Source: Phascolarctos cinereus
Taxonomy: Eukaryota; Chordata; Mammalia; Diprotodontia; Phascolarctidae
Assembly (NCBI RefSeq): GCF_002099425.1
Contig: NW_018344126.1
Location: 4,614,501-4,678,500, forward strand
Direction of reading: 5' to 3'
DNA length: 64,000 bases
Of this stretch, positions 53,090 to 63,561 are shown one piece after another. Positions within the stretch are counted from its first letter, which is position 1; each line of letters begins with the position of its first letter. The notes under the pieces are model-generated. The model ran no database searches and had not been told where the DNA came from. It saw nothing but the letters and a program-made list of their open reading frames with translations. A program made the translations under genes and the position numbers.

Positions 53090-55060
53090 TTTTCTGATGA
53101 ATTATTTCTTTATTGCGCCTTGTCTATTGCATGATTTTTAAATTTATTTTTCAATTAACAAGCATCTACTCTGTCTCTTTCCCATATCCTCCCTACTTTG
53201 GTGTGGGGGTTAGTAGGAAGTGACAACAAACCCCCAAAGCAAATATATGTAGCTTAAGGAAAACACATTCCTACAATGACCACATCCAAAAAAGTGTGTC
53301 TCACTGTGCACATCTAGTCTATCACCTCTCTGACATGAGGTGAGAAACATACTATGGGAATTGTGATTGATTAGAGTTGTTGATTTTTTCAAAATTGTTT
53401 GTTTTTAAAATTCTGTTGATGTAGTAGAAATTCTCCTGGTTCTGCTCACTTCATTCTGCGTCAGTTCAAAATGAGATTCAAAGAGATACCAGCTTCTCCT
53501 AGCCTTTCCTCATTTGTATAAACTTCTCTTTATGTTATCATCTTATGTGAGATAAGTTTCCCTCTGCCTGTTCTTCCCTTATCATTCTCTAGTGTATTTC
53601 TTAATCCCTTCACTTTCCTTTCTTGTTTTAAGAACATAAAAACATGACAAAAATTACTTCTAAGACCTCTATCTTACATGACTTCCTCTAGCTTGCTGTC
53701 ATCACAATTCCTAGGGGATACTTGGATCATTCCCCCTCCTTATTAGAATGCAAACCCTCATAATTATAAATTATTTTCAAATTACTTGCTTGTGTTTACA
53801 TTTTTTATATTTTTCTTTACTCTTCTGTTTGTATTTGAAAAGTTCTACTCAGTTTTGTTTTTATTTTTTCTTCAGGAATGTCTGGAAGTCATAGATTTCA
53901 TTAAAAATCCTTCATTTTTCTGTAGGAGCACAGTCAGTTTTCCTGGGTAAGTTTTTCTTGGTTGTAAGTATATCTTTAGCCTTTTGGAACGAACTCATCT
54001 TTGTGTGACTGTTTATGGTTCCTTGGTACTTGAATTCTTTCTTTCTGGCGGCTTGTAAGATACTTTCTTTGATCAGAAAGCTCTGAATATTGGCTATGAT
54101 GTTCCTGGAAGTTTTCATTTTGAAGTCTTTAAGGAGATGATGCCTTTTCTATTTTCATTTGCCCTCTGATTCTAAGACGTCTATATAATTTTTTTTTTTT
54201 GTGATTTCTTGATACACAATATCTAAGTTTTTTTTTCCTTTTTCTTTTTTTGTTAGTGGCTTTCAGGTAGTCCATGATTCTTAAATTATCTCTCCTTGAT
54301 CTATTTCCCATTAGTTGTTTTTGATAAAAGATACCTTACATTTTCTGTTTTTCAATCTTTTGACTTTGTAAAAATATTTCTTATCTAATGGCGTCATTGA
54401 CTTTTGTTTGATCTATTTTAATTTTCAATAAGTCTGTTACTTGGGTAAAGTTTTGTACCTTCGTGCTAATCTCTTAATTCTTTTTCTATATCTCTCCTTC
54501 ATAGCTCTCATTTGTTTTCCAATTCTTTCTTCTATTGCTCTTATTTTGTTTACAATGCCATTTTAAACTCATATAATGTTTTCTAGATGTACTGATTCAT
54601 CTTGTGGGTAAGCATTGTTCATCTTTGAGGCTTTCTTGTAGGTGTTTTTAGAGTTATTTTTCTCGTTGTTTCTTTGGTATCCCTGGCCTTATAATAGTTT
54701 TTTACATGTTTTATTTGTTTATTTATTTACATTTTTTGGTTTAGTCATTCATCTAGTGATCTGTTCTGAGAAACCCGGAGTTGCTGGCTTAGCTAGGAGC
54801 AGAATCTGCAATCCTGGGGGAGATTCACCTGTGCTTCTTTACTGGGCAGTCCATGAGTCCATGCTTTTCTCTGGATGACCCAACTTTGGGGGCTCTGGGT
54901 GCTGAGTCTGTACTTCCGGCACTCTAAGAGACCCCTAGCCATCCCTGTTACAAGTAGGGTAGGGTATACCACTTAAGAACTGCACAAAAGTGCTTAAAAG
55001 TCCTAAATCCTTCTCAACTTTCTCTTCCTGTCTCTGCTTGAGCTGAGGTACTGCATAGAA
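53090..55060 (-). mobile_element. HAL1-like element (L1 relative with ORF1 only)
   Basis: On the minus strand the copy runs from a GC-richer 5' part (about 54,770-55,060) through an ORF1-like stretch to an L1-type 3' end ('ttctcctggttctgctcact' on +, near 53,428). ORF1 motifs: MGNRSRRDNLRIMDYL at about 54,270-54,311, the NRSRRxNLRI block of L1 ORF1, and RNIIANIQSFLIKESILQAA at about 54,050-54,110, the C-terminal domain block. ORF1 is followed within about 500 bp by the L1 3' end, with no RT or endonuclease in between. The ORF is broken. Confidence 0.7.
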
Positions 55061-55064
55061 CAAC

Positions 55065-55685
55065 AACTATTACTATGATTTGCCAGCCCTCTTAACCTGT
55101 TTATTTGTTGTTTTCAAAGCTACATTAAAGCCAGCTTCCTCTAGATAAAGAAAAAAAATCAATCTACATTGCTATTGAATATGTACATACATGTATGTAT
55201 ACACATATATGTGTGTGTACAGAGAATACTTTTGTAGATAAGACAGTGGCTAATTTGAATATATGGAATTATAATAAGTACTGGGGGGCTATGCCTTGGT
55301 CCAGTAGTTTTGTTTGTTTCACTCCCATCTTGGCCTGGGGGTTTATGCACTATGCAGTAATCCTCTATTCATACTATGAGCTCCCTTAATGATCAGCAAA
55401 AGGAATCTATGTGGATATGAAGACCATTATTTTGTCTATTGGATAAAAAGCAAACTCATTGTGATAAAGTGTCGCTGATCTGGCAAAGGCACCTATAGTC
55501 AGTCTCTAAGCCCTGATGGAAAGGATGGGGGTGGGGAGAGAGAGAGAATTCATACCAATGGGCCTGCCCAGTGGGAGAGACAGGTATGGTCTGGGAGGAT
55601 TAACTTCTCTTCTTTTTATTTGGGAAGAGGAAAAAAATAACTTCTTCAGCTGAGCTCTGCCCTCCACAGTGACACTAACTATCTA
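55065..55685. other. Stretch without recognised genes
   Basis: Only a short TATG/CATA tract (55,180-55,220) is recognised. Confidence 0.4.
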
Positions 55686-55687
55686 CA

Positions 55688-55750
55688 TCTATAAAATCAG
55701 GCAACTAAACTAAGTAATTGTGAAGTACCCTTATAACTCTAAAGCCTCTG
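55688..55750 (+). mobile_element. SINE tail fragment
   Basis: The block 'acatctataaaatcaggcaa' followed by 'acccttataactctaaa' matches the SINE tail type at 13.9-14.1 kb. Confidence 0.5.
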
Positions 55751-56017
55751 CTGGTATAAATGGGCAAGAGTAGAAACTGTGGATGGATTTGCTGTCCTGG
55801 GTTGAGGGTGTGTGTGTTAAAATTTAAACCTGAAAAAGTCAGATTTAGGTTTAAGTTGTGCTAGATAGAATCTGTGACAAAGCTGTAATTTATATCTCAA
55901 CATAGTGCTTTTAACTAAAAATTCCTTCCTGTGAAGTGGTTTTCACATTGTTCAGGGACTCTGGGAGATCTGATAATGACTGGAACGTACATAGATCTTT
56001 GAATTTCACAAAGTACT

Positions 56018-56285
56018 TCGTATGGGTGGTACAATGGGCACAGGGCCAGAAGTCAGGAAGACCCGAGTTCACATCTGGCCTCAGACACTAGCTGTTTGTG
56101 ACCCTGAGCAAGTCACCTATTTACCTCAGTTTTCTTATCTACAAAATGAAGATAATAACAATAATACCTGCTTCCTTAGGTTGTTGGGAGGATCAAATGA
56201 GATAATCATTGTAAACCTCTTAGCACAGTGCCTGGCACATAGTAAATCCCAAAATTAAAGTATTAGCTATTCTTAGCTATTATAT
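56018..56285 (+). mobile_element. Marsupial CORE-type SINE with MIR-like tail
   Basis: 'gggtggtacaatgggcacag', 'agaagtcaggaagacccgag', 'tgaccctgagcaagtcacct', 'ggttgttgggaggatcaaat', 'gcacagtgcctggcacatag' in order. Confidence 0.88.
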
Positions 56286-56287
56286 AC

Positions 56288-56455
56288 ATCATCTCAACAG
56301 AAAAGAAAGTAATACACATATTATTTCCCCAACTTTACAGATGAGGAAGGCTAAGAGCCTCAGAAAGGTCACATGGGTCACATGAGATTGGATGCAAATT
56401 TGGACCTTCCTCATTCCAAGTAGAGCCCTCTGTTCATTATAGTGCAGTATTTCTG
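56288..56455 (-). mobile_element. MIR-like SINE, antisense
   Basis: 'catattatttccccaacttt', 'acagatgaggaaggctaaga' and 'gatgcaaatttggaccttc' are the reverse order of MIR. Confidence 0.7.
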
Positions 56456-56724
56456 ACCCCTTATTGTGTAGCATGAGTATGGAAAAGGTCGGTGGGAAGG
56501 CTAGTCTCAGAAACAGAATTTAAAGAACCTCAGTTTCTTGGGTATTTGATTATAGAATTACCAAAAGGTAACATGGAATATCTTTGGTTTGAGGTTGCCT
56601 TGGATGTTTTGGTCATGAGTTACAAGTAGTTCAGTTCCCATGATTCTGTAAAACAAAATATCTATTTGGAATAAGATGACTTCATCTAGAGATGATATGG
56701 AAAGGACTCTGGCCTGGGATAAGA

Positions 56725-57095
56725 GGTGGGATTAGATCACCAATTAAGTCCCTTATAACTCTAAGAGTCAGCACTTACCACAATGCCTTGCATATAATAG
56801 GTACTTAATGTTGTCCAATCATCTTCAATTGTATTTGACTCTTCTGTCAACTTCTTGACTCTTGGGGTTTTCTTGGCAGAGATATTGGAATGGTTTGTCA
56901 TTTTCTTCTCTAGCTCATTTTACAGGTGAGGAAACTAAGGTAAACAGGATTAAGTGACTTGCCCAGAGTCACACAGCTAAGGATTGTCTGAGGCCAGGTT
57001 TGAACTCAGGAAGATGAATCTTCCTGATTCTAGGCTAGCTGCTAGCTGTCATGTAGCTGCCCCTCGTACTTAATAATGAATGTTTATTGAACTGA
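56725..57095 (+). mobile_element. Older SINE/L2-tail element, split by a SINE
   Basis: The left part ends 'ataataggtacttaatg' at about 56,812; the right part resumes 'gtacttaataatgaatgttt' at 57,066. The shared 'gtacttaat' is the duplication of the inserted antisense SINE. Confidence 0.7.
56812..57064 (-). mobile_element. Marsupial CORE-type SINE, antisense
   Basis: 'ttggggttttcttggcagag', 'tcattttacaggtgaggaaa', 'gacttgcccagagtcacaca', 'aactcaggaagatgaatctt' and the head end 'catgtagctgcccc'. Confidence 0.9.
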
Positions 57096-57267
57096 TTCAA
57101 TATGGAGTTATTTCCTGCACAATGTTGTGATATTAGTTCAACTGTTCAGGAAAGTGTCTTTTGGGGTCCATATATGCATACACCTGGGGGTAGCAGTGCT
57201 GCCCTATATCTCAAAGAGCAGGTTAAGGCAATTCCCATGATGCTAAGCCAACATTAAAAAAAATAAA

Positions 57268-57283
57268 CACAGATACAGACACA

Positions 57284-57319
<36 letters not shown>

Positions 57320-57340
57320 TACATACATACATTCACACAC
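57268..57340. repeat. (CA)n/(CATA)n microsatellite
   Basis: CAGA/CA units of about 45 bp are followed by five CATA units. Confidence 0.95.
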
Positions 57341-57550
57341 CCCTTTGCAATGATTGTAGTTCATCTTCCTTCCAGTTTCAGAAAAAGCTACTACAAGGTA
57401 GTTTAATCCACAGACTTGAAGTCATATTGTCTTTTAGGCCCTGAGCTGGAAAGAACCTCAGTTCAACCTTAGATGAACTTTGAGGTTCTTGACCTGTTTC
57501 TTTAATAACAAAACCCTTACTAGATCAAGATGTGCAAGTATTCATTTTTA

Positions 57551-57825
57551 TTGGCAGCTAGGTGGTGAAGTGGACCTGGAGTCAGGACCAGAGTTCAAGC
57601 AGAGTCTCAGATACTTACTAGCTGGATGACCTTGGGCAAATCGATTAAACCTTGGCCTGCCTCAGTTTCTTCATCTGTAAAATGAGTACAATAATAGCAC
57701 CTATCTCACAGGGTGGTTGTGAAGAGCAATTGAAGCATCATTTGTAAAATACTTTGCAAATCTTAGAGTACTATAGAAAAGATAACAATTATTATTATTA
57801 CTACTACTACTACTACTAGTAGTGG
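57551..57825 (+). mobile_element. Marsupial CORE-type SINE ending in (TTA)n(CTA)n
   Basis: The SINE head 'ggcagctaggtggtgaagtg' lacks part of the usual head; it continues 'cctggagtcaggaccagagt', 'gatgaccttgggcaaatcga', 'tcatctgtaaaatgagtaca', 'aatactttgcaaatcttaga', then a trinucleotide tail. Confidence 0.88.
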
Positions 57826-58082
57826 TATCTGATTCTTGAACTTGAATTATAAGATTTTTACTGATACCCCTAAATAAAAGAATAAACTGCCCAAAGAATT
57901 TCAGATACTATGCTCCTGTTTCTACAGGTCTTGGTCACAGGAAAAAAGGGCTACAAAATGTACCTTGTTTAACCAGAAGAGAGAGGAACACATCGTCATT
58001 TAAATTTCCTCATATTTAAGCAGAATTAATCTGCAGAGGATGGTTTTTTATGGGGAGATAGAAGTTTTTGTTGTGTAGTGGG

Positions 58083-58305
58083 GCATGCTAGGTGATGCAG
58101 TGGATAGAGAACTGGGCCTAGAGTCAGGAAGACCTGAATTCAAATCTAGCTTCAGACACTTACAGTGTGACTCTGAGCAAGTTACTTAATCTCTGTTTGC
58201 CTCAGTTTCCTCAACTGTAAAATGGTGATAATAATAGAACATTTGTAAAGTGCTTAGCACAGTGCTTGACACATAGTAGGTGCTATATAAATGTTTATTT
58301 TCTTC
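58083..58305 (+). mobile_element. Marsupial CORE-type SINE with L2-like tail
   Basis: 'catgctaggtgatgcagtgg', 'tagagtcaggaagacctgaa', 'gtgactctgagcaagttact', 'aagtgcttagcacagtgctt', 'gacacatagtaggtgctata'. Confidence 0.88.
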
Positions 58306-58905
58306 CCTCCCCTACCTCCACTTCCCTTATTCCCTAACCTTTCTTCCTTTCCTCTGGTGGCTGTGTAAGAAATCTAAAGCAACAGAGATGTTCATTAGAA
58401 AATCTGATTTACTTGTCTAAGACTATACCATAAAGTCTTAGTTTAAATTGCATTTTATGACTATGGCCTCCAAGTTTTAAAATACAGCCTTTTGATTACT
58501 TCATGGTTGTAAAGCATGACTCTCTTTTTGCTCTGTGGCAGTGAGCAATTTATGGCGTCTGCTAAATGAACAATATTTACCAAGTGCCATCAAACAAGAT
58601 ACAGGCATATTTCACTGTCTTTATAGTGCCATAGATTGCTAGAGAACATATATATCCTCTTAATGATTTCACAACATGACATTAGATTTCTCTAAAGCAC
58701 AAATCTGCAACAATTTGACGAATGTCCTGTCTCTTTATCCCAATATTTAATATTATCTTCTGTGGTCATTTTGGATGTGTTCTTTGAAAGGACAAAGGCT
58801 ATTTTCTCAATATGTCACTGTCATTAAATGGATTTTCTATTACCTTACTTTAAAATCTAGAAAATATGTGACATCTTGGATCTTGCCATAACACATTCAT
58901 GTTAA
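58306..58905. other. Repeat-free 600-bp island
   Basis: No repeat is recognised between two SINE-rich zones. The part around 58,540-58,720 is complex sequence without low-complexity runs and could be conserved non-coding DNA; that is inference from appearance only. Confidence 0.4.
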
Positions 58906-58909
58906 AGAC

Positions 58910-58966
58910 ATATGATGATGAAGATGATAAGGATGGTGGTGGCGATGATTATGGTGATGATGTAGC
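58910..58966. repeat. (GAT)n-like trinucleotide repeat
   Basis: Imperfect GAT/GGT units. Confidence 0.85.
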
Positions 58967-58969
58967 AAA

Positions 58970-59150
58970 AAGTGAGCTGGACTTGGAGGACCTGGGTCCA
59001 AATCTTGCTTCTGCAACAGAACTGTGTGACCTTGGACAAGTCACTTAACCTCTTTGGGACTCAGTTTCCTCAACTGTAAAATGAAAGGTTTATACCAGAT
59101 AGTCTCAAATGTCTCTTCCATCTCAAAATATATGATCCTCTGATCATTCT
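58970..59150 (+). mobile_element. MIR-like SINE
   Basis: 'ggacttggaggacctgggtc', 'gtgtgaccttggacaagtca', 'actcagtttcctcaactgta' and the 'gtctcttccatctcaaaat' tail, in sense. Confidence 0.85.
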
Positions 59151-59159
59151 ATGGAATTC

Positions 59160-59640
59160 CACTATTCCTTACAAGCTAATCTTTTCAACCTAGAGAAATC
59201 TCTGCCCTGAGCCTCAGGTCTCCTGATGGGTGACTACCTCATGAAACTACTATTTCAGGAAGGGCCCTAGTCATGGCTTGCCTCACTCAGGTCTCTACTA
59301 CTTTTTTCTGACCTTTCCTTCCTACTTTTTACCAGTTGCTTTCCTACTCTTGAAAAAGCCTCCACTCTGTAGCTAACAAACAGGACAGCTATTTCAGGAG
59401 GGTCCCAGCCATGTCTCAACTCACTCTCTGGCCTTCTTTTCTTCTCCCTCAACAGCAGTCTTGACCTGGGGCCTCTTCCAGCTCTTTAACTCTTTATCCG
59501 ACCTCTTCCAGCTCCCTTTTTTGTGTTAACTTCTCCCACTAAAATATAAATTCCTTGAAGGTAGAGACTCATTCTCTATATTCTTCCCATTTAGTGCAGT
59601 GATGGGCACACAATAAATGCATAATAAATGCCTCACTGAC
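59160..59640 (+). mobile_element. Unassigned repeat with L2-type tail and an internal duplicated unit
   Basis: A unit 'tatttcaggaagggccctag' at 59,250 recurs as 'tatttcaggagggtcccagc' at 59,390, each followed by 'catg.ctt/ctc..ctcactc'. The end carries an L2-type tail ('aaattccttgaaggtagaga', 'cacacaataaatgc'). The layout recalls family Y but the sequence is not clearly the same. Confidence 0.5.
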
Positions 59641-59742
59641 TTCTCTCCCTTCTTCCGTCTCTCCCTCCTTCTTTACTTATCTACCTACCTACTTACCTAC
59701 TGCATGTGGTGTATGTATGCATGTATGTGTACATATATAAGG

Positions 59743-59960
59743 ACAGCTAGGTGGTGCAGTGAATAGAGTACCAGACCTGAAGTCAGGAAGACCTAGGTTC
59801 AAATGTGGCCTTAGATGTTTGCTAGTCGTGTGACCCTGTCTTAACCCTGTTTTCTCATCTGTAAAATGAACTGGAGAAGGAAATGACAAAAGAGTGTTTT
59901 TGCCAAGAAAATCCTAAACTGGGTCACAATTAGTCAGACATGACTGAACAACAACAAAAT
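59743..59960 (+). mobile_element. Marsupial CORE-type SINE, full length
   Basis: 'ggacagctaggtggtgcagt' to 'aactggagaaggaaatgaca' and 'gacatgactgaacaacaac'. TATGTATGCATGTAT occurs on both sides (59,712 and 59,962), but because it lies in a TATG repeat its value as a target duplication is limited. Confidence 0.9.
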
Positions 59961-59984
59961 ATATGTATGCATGTATCGGCTATT

Positions 59985-60182
59985 TGATGATAATAATATT
60001 TCACAGTTTATATATAGATATATCTAATTTGGTTGCAACAACCACACAAGGTTAATAATGAAAATAATGATATTCACAGCTTATAGATGAAGAAGCAGAT
60101 TTGGAGACTAAAGTTACCCAGCTAATAAATGGCAAAGCCAGGATTCTAATTCAGGTCTTATGATTTCATGTGCAACTAGATC
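59985..60182 (-). mobile_element. MIR SINE, antisense
   Basis: 'gatattcacagcttatagat', 'gaagaagcagatttggagac', 'aaagttacccagctaataaa', 'ggattctaattcaggtctta' in reverse order. Confidence 0.8.
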
Positions 60183-60184
60183 AT

Positions 60185-60995
60185 TTTACTTTATTTCTCA
60201 ATAAGGAAAAAAAAGAAAAAAAAAACAGAAAAAAACATACAAATCCAAACCCAAAAACTTTGGTTCTGTTAACTTGAAGGTACCTCTCTCTATTGCATTC
60301 ATTAATATAATCATTTTGCTTATGTTTTGCTGTCAGCTTCATTCTTACTCTACTGAATTTCTAGCTTGATTCATATGTGTTTGACTGTAGTATCTTACCT
60401 GCATTTGGTAGATAAAATATTAGATAACAAATGTTCTTTATGATGAGGAAACATGTAGCAGAATGTATCCCCTTTATGAATAAGACAAAAATCCAGATTT
60501 TTCAAATTATAGATAACCTTCATATAACCTACATGCAGGGGAGAATGGATTCTTAATCTTCTCTTAGTGTTTTCATCCATACCAAAACAGAAAATGAATG
60601 GCTCTCTATCTTTGAATATAAAATAATTCTCTCTGTTCAAACACAAGCACCCCTAACAAGCATATTTTGTTTCACATTGGAGAAATTTGGATTTACTTGT
60701 CAAAATCATGCCTAGACTAACAGGTGAAATGATTTTTTTTCCCTCCTGACTGTGGGAAAGGTGCTTTGACCAAGAAAGGATAAAATCGTGTCTACTGAAC
60801 TGCTGTTATCTCCCTGCCTGGCTGCTCCTGCCACTGCTGCCCAGGTCATGCATTAGACAAAACTATGAATATAACCTCCTCGTTTTTTTTTTCTTCAAGA
60901 TCTTTCTATTCCACCAATGCTCACACTCTTTCCCTCCTTTCCTTTTCCATTCTAATCACTAATCCTGCATCTTATTCCAAGTAGATCCTTTCTCT
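60185..60995. other. Stretch without recognised genes
   Basis: An A-rich run near 60,207-60,235; otherwise no recognised element. Confidence 0.4.
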
Positions 60996-60999
60996 GATA

Positions 61000-61125
61000 A
61001 GGAATCCTGACTAACACTAGCTATGGGACCTTATGCAAGTTTCTTTGTCTATAAAATAGAAATAATGGCAATCATATTATTTTTCTCATATGTTTATAGT
61101 GAAGAAAATTAATAAGGATCAGTAT
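61000..61125 (+). mobile_element. MIR-like SINE fragment
   Basis: 'ggaatcctgactaacactag', 'ctatgggaccttatgcaagt' and 'ttgtctataaaatagaaata' in MIR order. Confidence 0.65.
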
Positions 61126-61129
61126 AAAT

Positions 61130-61353
61130 ATTGGGTGTGGTGGTACACACCAGTAATCTCAGCTTCTAGGGAAGCCAAAGCATGTGGATCTTTTGAGATC
61201 AGGAGCTCTGATGGGACAGTGGGCTCTGCTACTCAGGTGTGCACACTATCTTCAGAATTGATATGGTGAACTCCTGGGAGAAGGGGGCCAACAGATTGCA
61301 GTGGGATCAGGCCTATGAGTAGCCATTGCACTTCCAGCATGGGAAAGATGGGG
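61130..61353 (+). pseudogene. RN7SL: 7SL (SRP) RNA-derived pseudogene with an internal deletion
   Basis: The block follows 7SL RNA from its 5' end: 'gggtgtggtggtacacacc' (7SL: gggcgcggtggcgcgtgcc), 'cagtaatctcagcttctagg', 'atcttttgagatcaggagc', then S-domain text 'gtgtgcacactatcttcag' and 'atatggtgaactcctgggag', and finally the 3' Alu-domain text 'gtgggatcaggcctatgagt' and 'agccattgcacttccagca'. About 65-70 nt of the S domain are missing near 61,299. Both Alu-domain halves and part of the S domain are kept, so it is not an Alu-like monomer. No A tail is clear; a GT tract follows. The many changes rule out a working SRP RNA gene. Confidence 0.85.
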
Positions 61354-61357
61354 GGAT

Positions 61358-61466
61358 AGAGTGTGTGTGCGTGTGTGTGTAGACATATATGCATATCTAT
61401 GTATACACATACTATATGTGTGTGTGTACATGTGTATATGTATATATGTACATACATGTATATATG
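61358..61466. repeat. (GT)n/(TATG)n microsatellite
   Basis: GT units, then TATG/CATA units, abutting the 3' end of the 7SL-derived block. Confidence 0.93.
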
Positions 61467-61890
61467 CCATTTTAATAATGGAGTTAATCTTCCTAGTCTA
61501 TTTGCATTTTGATAGGAGACTGATGAAGACTAAGAGACTTTTGATACAAAAGAGTGAATTTCTAATGGTAGAATTTCAGACTCTGAAGGAAATACATGAG
61601 AAATATGAAAGAGACCTTTCAGATTATTTCGTGTCAATCAGTCAACAAACATTTGTCAAGCCCCTACCATGTGTCAGGCACTGTGCTAAGCACTAAGGAT
61701 ACATAAAGAAGCAAAAAACCATTCCCTGTCCTCTAGGAGCTTACAATCTAATGGAAGAGACAACATGCCAACTATGTACAAACAAGCTGTGTAAAGAATA
61801 AATAGGAAATAATCAATAGAAGAAAGGCACTAGAATTAACAGAGTGAGTTATAATATTTAGAGAAAGAAAACTGTGATTTGGGGAACAGG

Positions 61891-61918
61891 TTATTATTAT
61901 TATTATTATTATTATTAA
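61891..61918. repeat. (TTA)n simple repeat
   Basis: Nine TTA units. Confidence 0.9.
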
Positions 61919-61975
61919 CGAGACCCAAGGTAGATCAGTGACATAACACATTACGTTTCAAACTAGTAGCTAAAA

Positions 61976-62000
61976 TTCCTTCCTTCTTTCCTTCCTTTTT

Positions 62001-62077
<77 letters not shown>

Positions 62078-62108
62078 TTTCTTTCTTCTTTCTTTCTTTC
62101 TTTCTTTC
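61976..62108. repeat. (CTTT)n microsatellite, pyrimidine-only
   Basis: CCTT, TC and then about 85 bp of CTTT units, nearly all pyrimidine on +. Confidence 0.96.
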
Positions 62109-62157
62109 GCATTGAAATTAGGAATACTCCTCTTCTTGAGTTCAAATCTGGCCTCAG

Positions 62158-62326
62158 GGGGCAGCTAGGTGGCGCAGTGGATAGAGCACTGGCCCTGAAG
62201 TCAGGAGGACCTAAGTTCAAATCCGGTCTCAGACCAAACACTTGACACTTACGAGCTGTGTGACCCTGGGCAAGTCACTTAACCTCAATTGCCTAAAAAA
62301 ATTTAAAAAAGAGGAAAGAAAAAATA
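62158..62326 (+). mobile_element. Short A-tailed SINE (WSINE1-like)
   Basis: 'gggcagctaggtggcgcagt', 'ccctgaagtcaggaggacct', 'caaatccggtctcagaccaa', 'aagtcacttaacctcaattg' and an A-rich tail. It is flanked by 'tctggcctcag' (62,147) and 'tctgacttcag' (62,327), a near-matching target duplication inside the older SINE. Confidence 0.9.
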
Positions 62327-62360
62327 TCTGACTTCAGATATCTGCTGGCTGTGATCCTGG

Positions 62361-62766
62361 GCCTTGCTGACTGGGAGTCAGTGTAAATAGTAACTGTTTC
62401 TCTTTTGACCAGTAGCCCTGAGGTACTTCCCCTCCCAGTTTGATTTTTTTTTTTTTTATTAAAAGGACCATCTCTTGATTCACTTCTTAAAGAAGCCTGT
62501 TCGCTGAATGGGCATTGCCTCACTCAAAGTGAGAACTTGAAAAGACCTTAGCTTAAAAAAGCCAAGGTCTCCCACTGCATCCTGGGCCATCTTCAGTCAT
62601 CCTGACCTATATCTGGCCACTGGACCCAGATGGCTCCGGAGGACAAAGTGAGGCTGATGACTTTGCGTAGCCCTCCCTCACTCAAATCCAATTCAATTGC
62701 AAGTCATGTCATCATATCCCTGATGTCATGGTCCTCTTTGAGAACAAAGGACAAGCCATATACAAT
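62361..62766 (+). mobile_element. SINE with RTE-like 3' tail, copy 2
   Basis: The core 'cccactgcatcctgggccat', 'cagatggctccggaggacaa', 'ccctccctcactcaaatcca' and the end 'ctgatgtcatggtcctcttt' then 'gaacaaaggacaa' match copy 1 at 40.5 kb. The flanks 'tgatcctgggc' (62,349) and 'tgaccctgggc' (62,767) look like its target duplication. The first about 100 bp of the insert (62,361-62,465) are not seen in copy 1. Confidence 0.75.
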
Positions 62767-62946
62767 GACCCTGGGCAAGTCACTTAATCCTGTTTGCCTC
62801 GGTTCCTCACCTATAAATGAGCTGAAGAAATAGCAAACCACTCCTGTATTTTTGCCAAGAAAACTCCCAAATGGGGTTTGTGAAGAATTGGACACTGTTG
62901 ATATGACTGAACAACAACAACTATAATTAAGAAAGTTTAGAACAGA

Positions 62947-63052
62947 CTTGAGGTCACTAGGTGGAAAAGTAGAGTACTGGGCCTGGAGTCAGGAAAATCT
63001 GAGTTCAGATATGGCCTCAGATACTTACTAGCTAAGAGACCTGGGACTGGTC
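62947..63052 (+). mobile_element. SINE 5' part
   Basis: 'gaggtcactaggtggaaaag', 'gggcctggagtcaggaaaat', 'tcagatatggcctcagatac' then breaks off at 'agagacctgggac'. Confidence 0.8.
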
Positions 63053-63561
63053 TTGCTTTGTTTTGCTTTGTCTTCTCTTCCCATAGAAGGGAGGATTTTA
63101 TCTAGGACTTGAAGGAAGTCAGGGAAACAAGGAGGCAGAAATAAGGAGGGATAGCCTTCTAGCCAAGGGAGACTGCACGTGAAAATGCCTAGAGTTGAAA
63201 GTCAGTGTCAGTGTTTGAAGAATAGCAAGGAGGCCAGTGTTATTGGATTGAAGCATGGGAGGTAGGGGTGAAAGGTATAGGAAAACAGGAAATGGGGTAG
63301 GGGGGGCTAAGTCACGAAGGGCTCTAAGTAACAGGATTTATATTTTATCCTAGAGGTGATAGGGAGTCATGGGTGTCTAATGAGGAGGTTGGAGGATGAC
63401 ATGGTTGGATCTGCAGCTAGATTGAAGTGAGGAGAGACTTATGTCAAGTAGATCAACCCTCAGGCTTTTGTAATAGTCTAGGTGTGAGATGACAGGCTAC
63501 ACTCCTGGGGGTGGAGGGGTGGCAGTGTCAGAAGAGAGAAGAGGGCTGTATACTCTGTAAG

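Larger units (their letters stand above)
62133..62925 (+). mobile_element. Host SINE broken into three pieces by two insertions
   Basis: The pieces 62,133-62,157 ('gagttcaaatctggcctcag'), 62,327-62,360 ('atatctgctggctgtgatcc') and 62,767-62,925 ('tgaccctgggcaagtcactt' to 'gactgaacaacaacaac') join in the order of the long marsupial SINE. The first gap holds a WSINE1-like SINE, the second a SINE with RTE-like tail. Confidence 0.8.
61627..63560 (-). mobile_element. L2 LINE, antisense, split by about 1.2 kb of insertions
   Basis: Left piece 61,627-61,860: 'gtcaatcagtcaacaaacat', 'tgtcaggcactgtgctaagc', 'ctctaggagcttacaatcta'. Right piece 63,075-63,560: 'ggacttgaaggaagtcaggg', 'agcaaggaggccagtgttat', 'gatgacatggttggatctgc', 'cttttgtaatagtctaggtg'. 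The right piece continues the L2 order of the left one after microsatellites and several SINEs. Confidence 0.8.

Noticed and set aside
61130-61353. Working 7SL RNA gene or an Alu contaminant
   Set aside because: Too many changes and a missing S-domain part for a working gene; Alu has a different deletion and lacks the S-domain text kept here.
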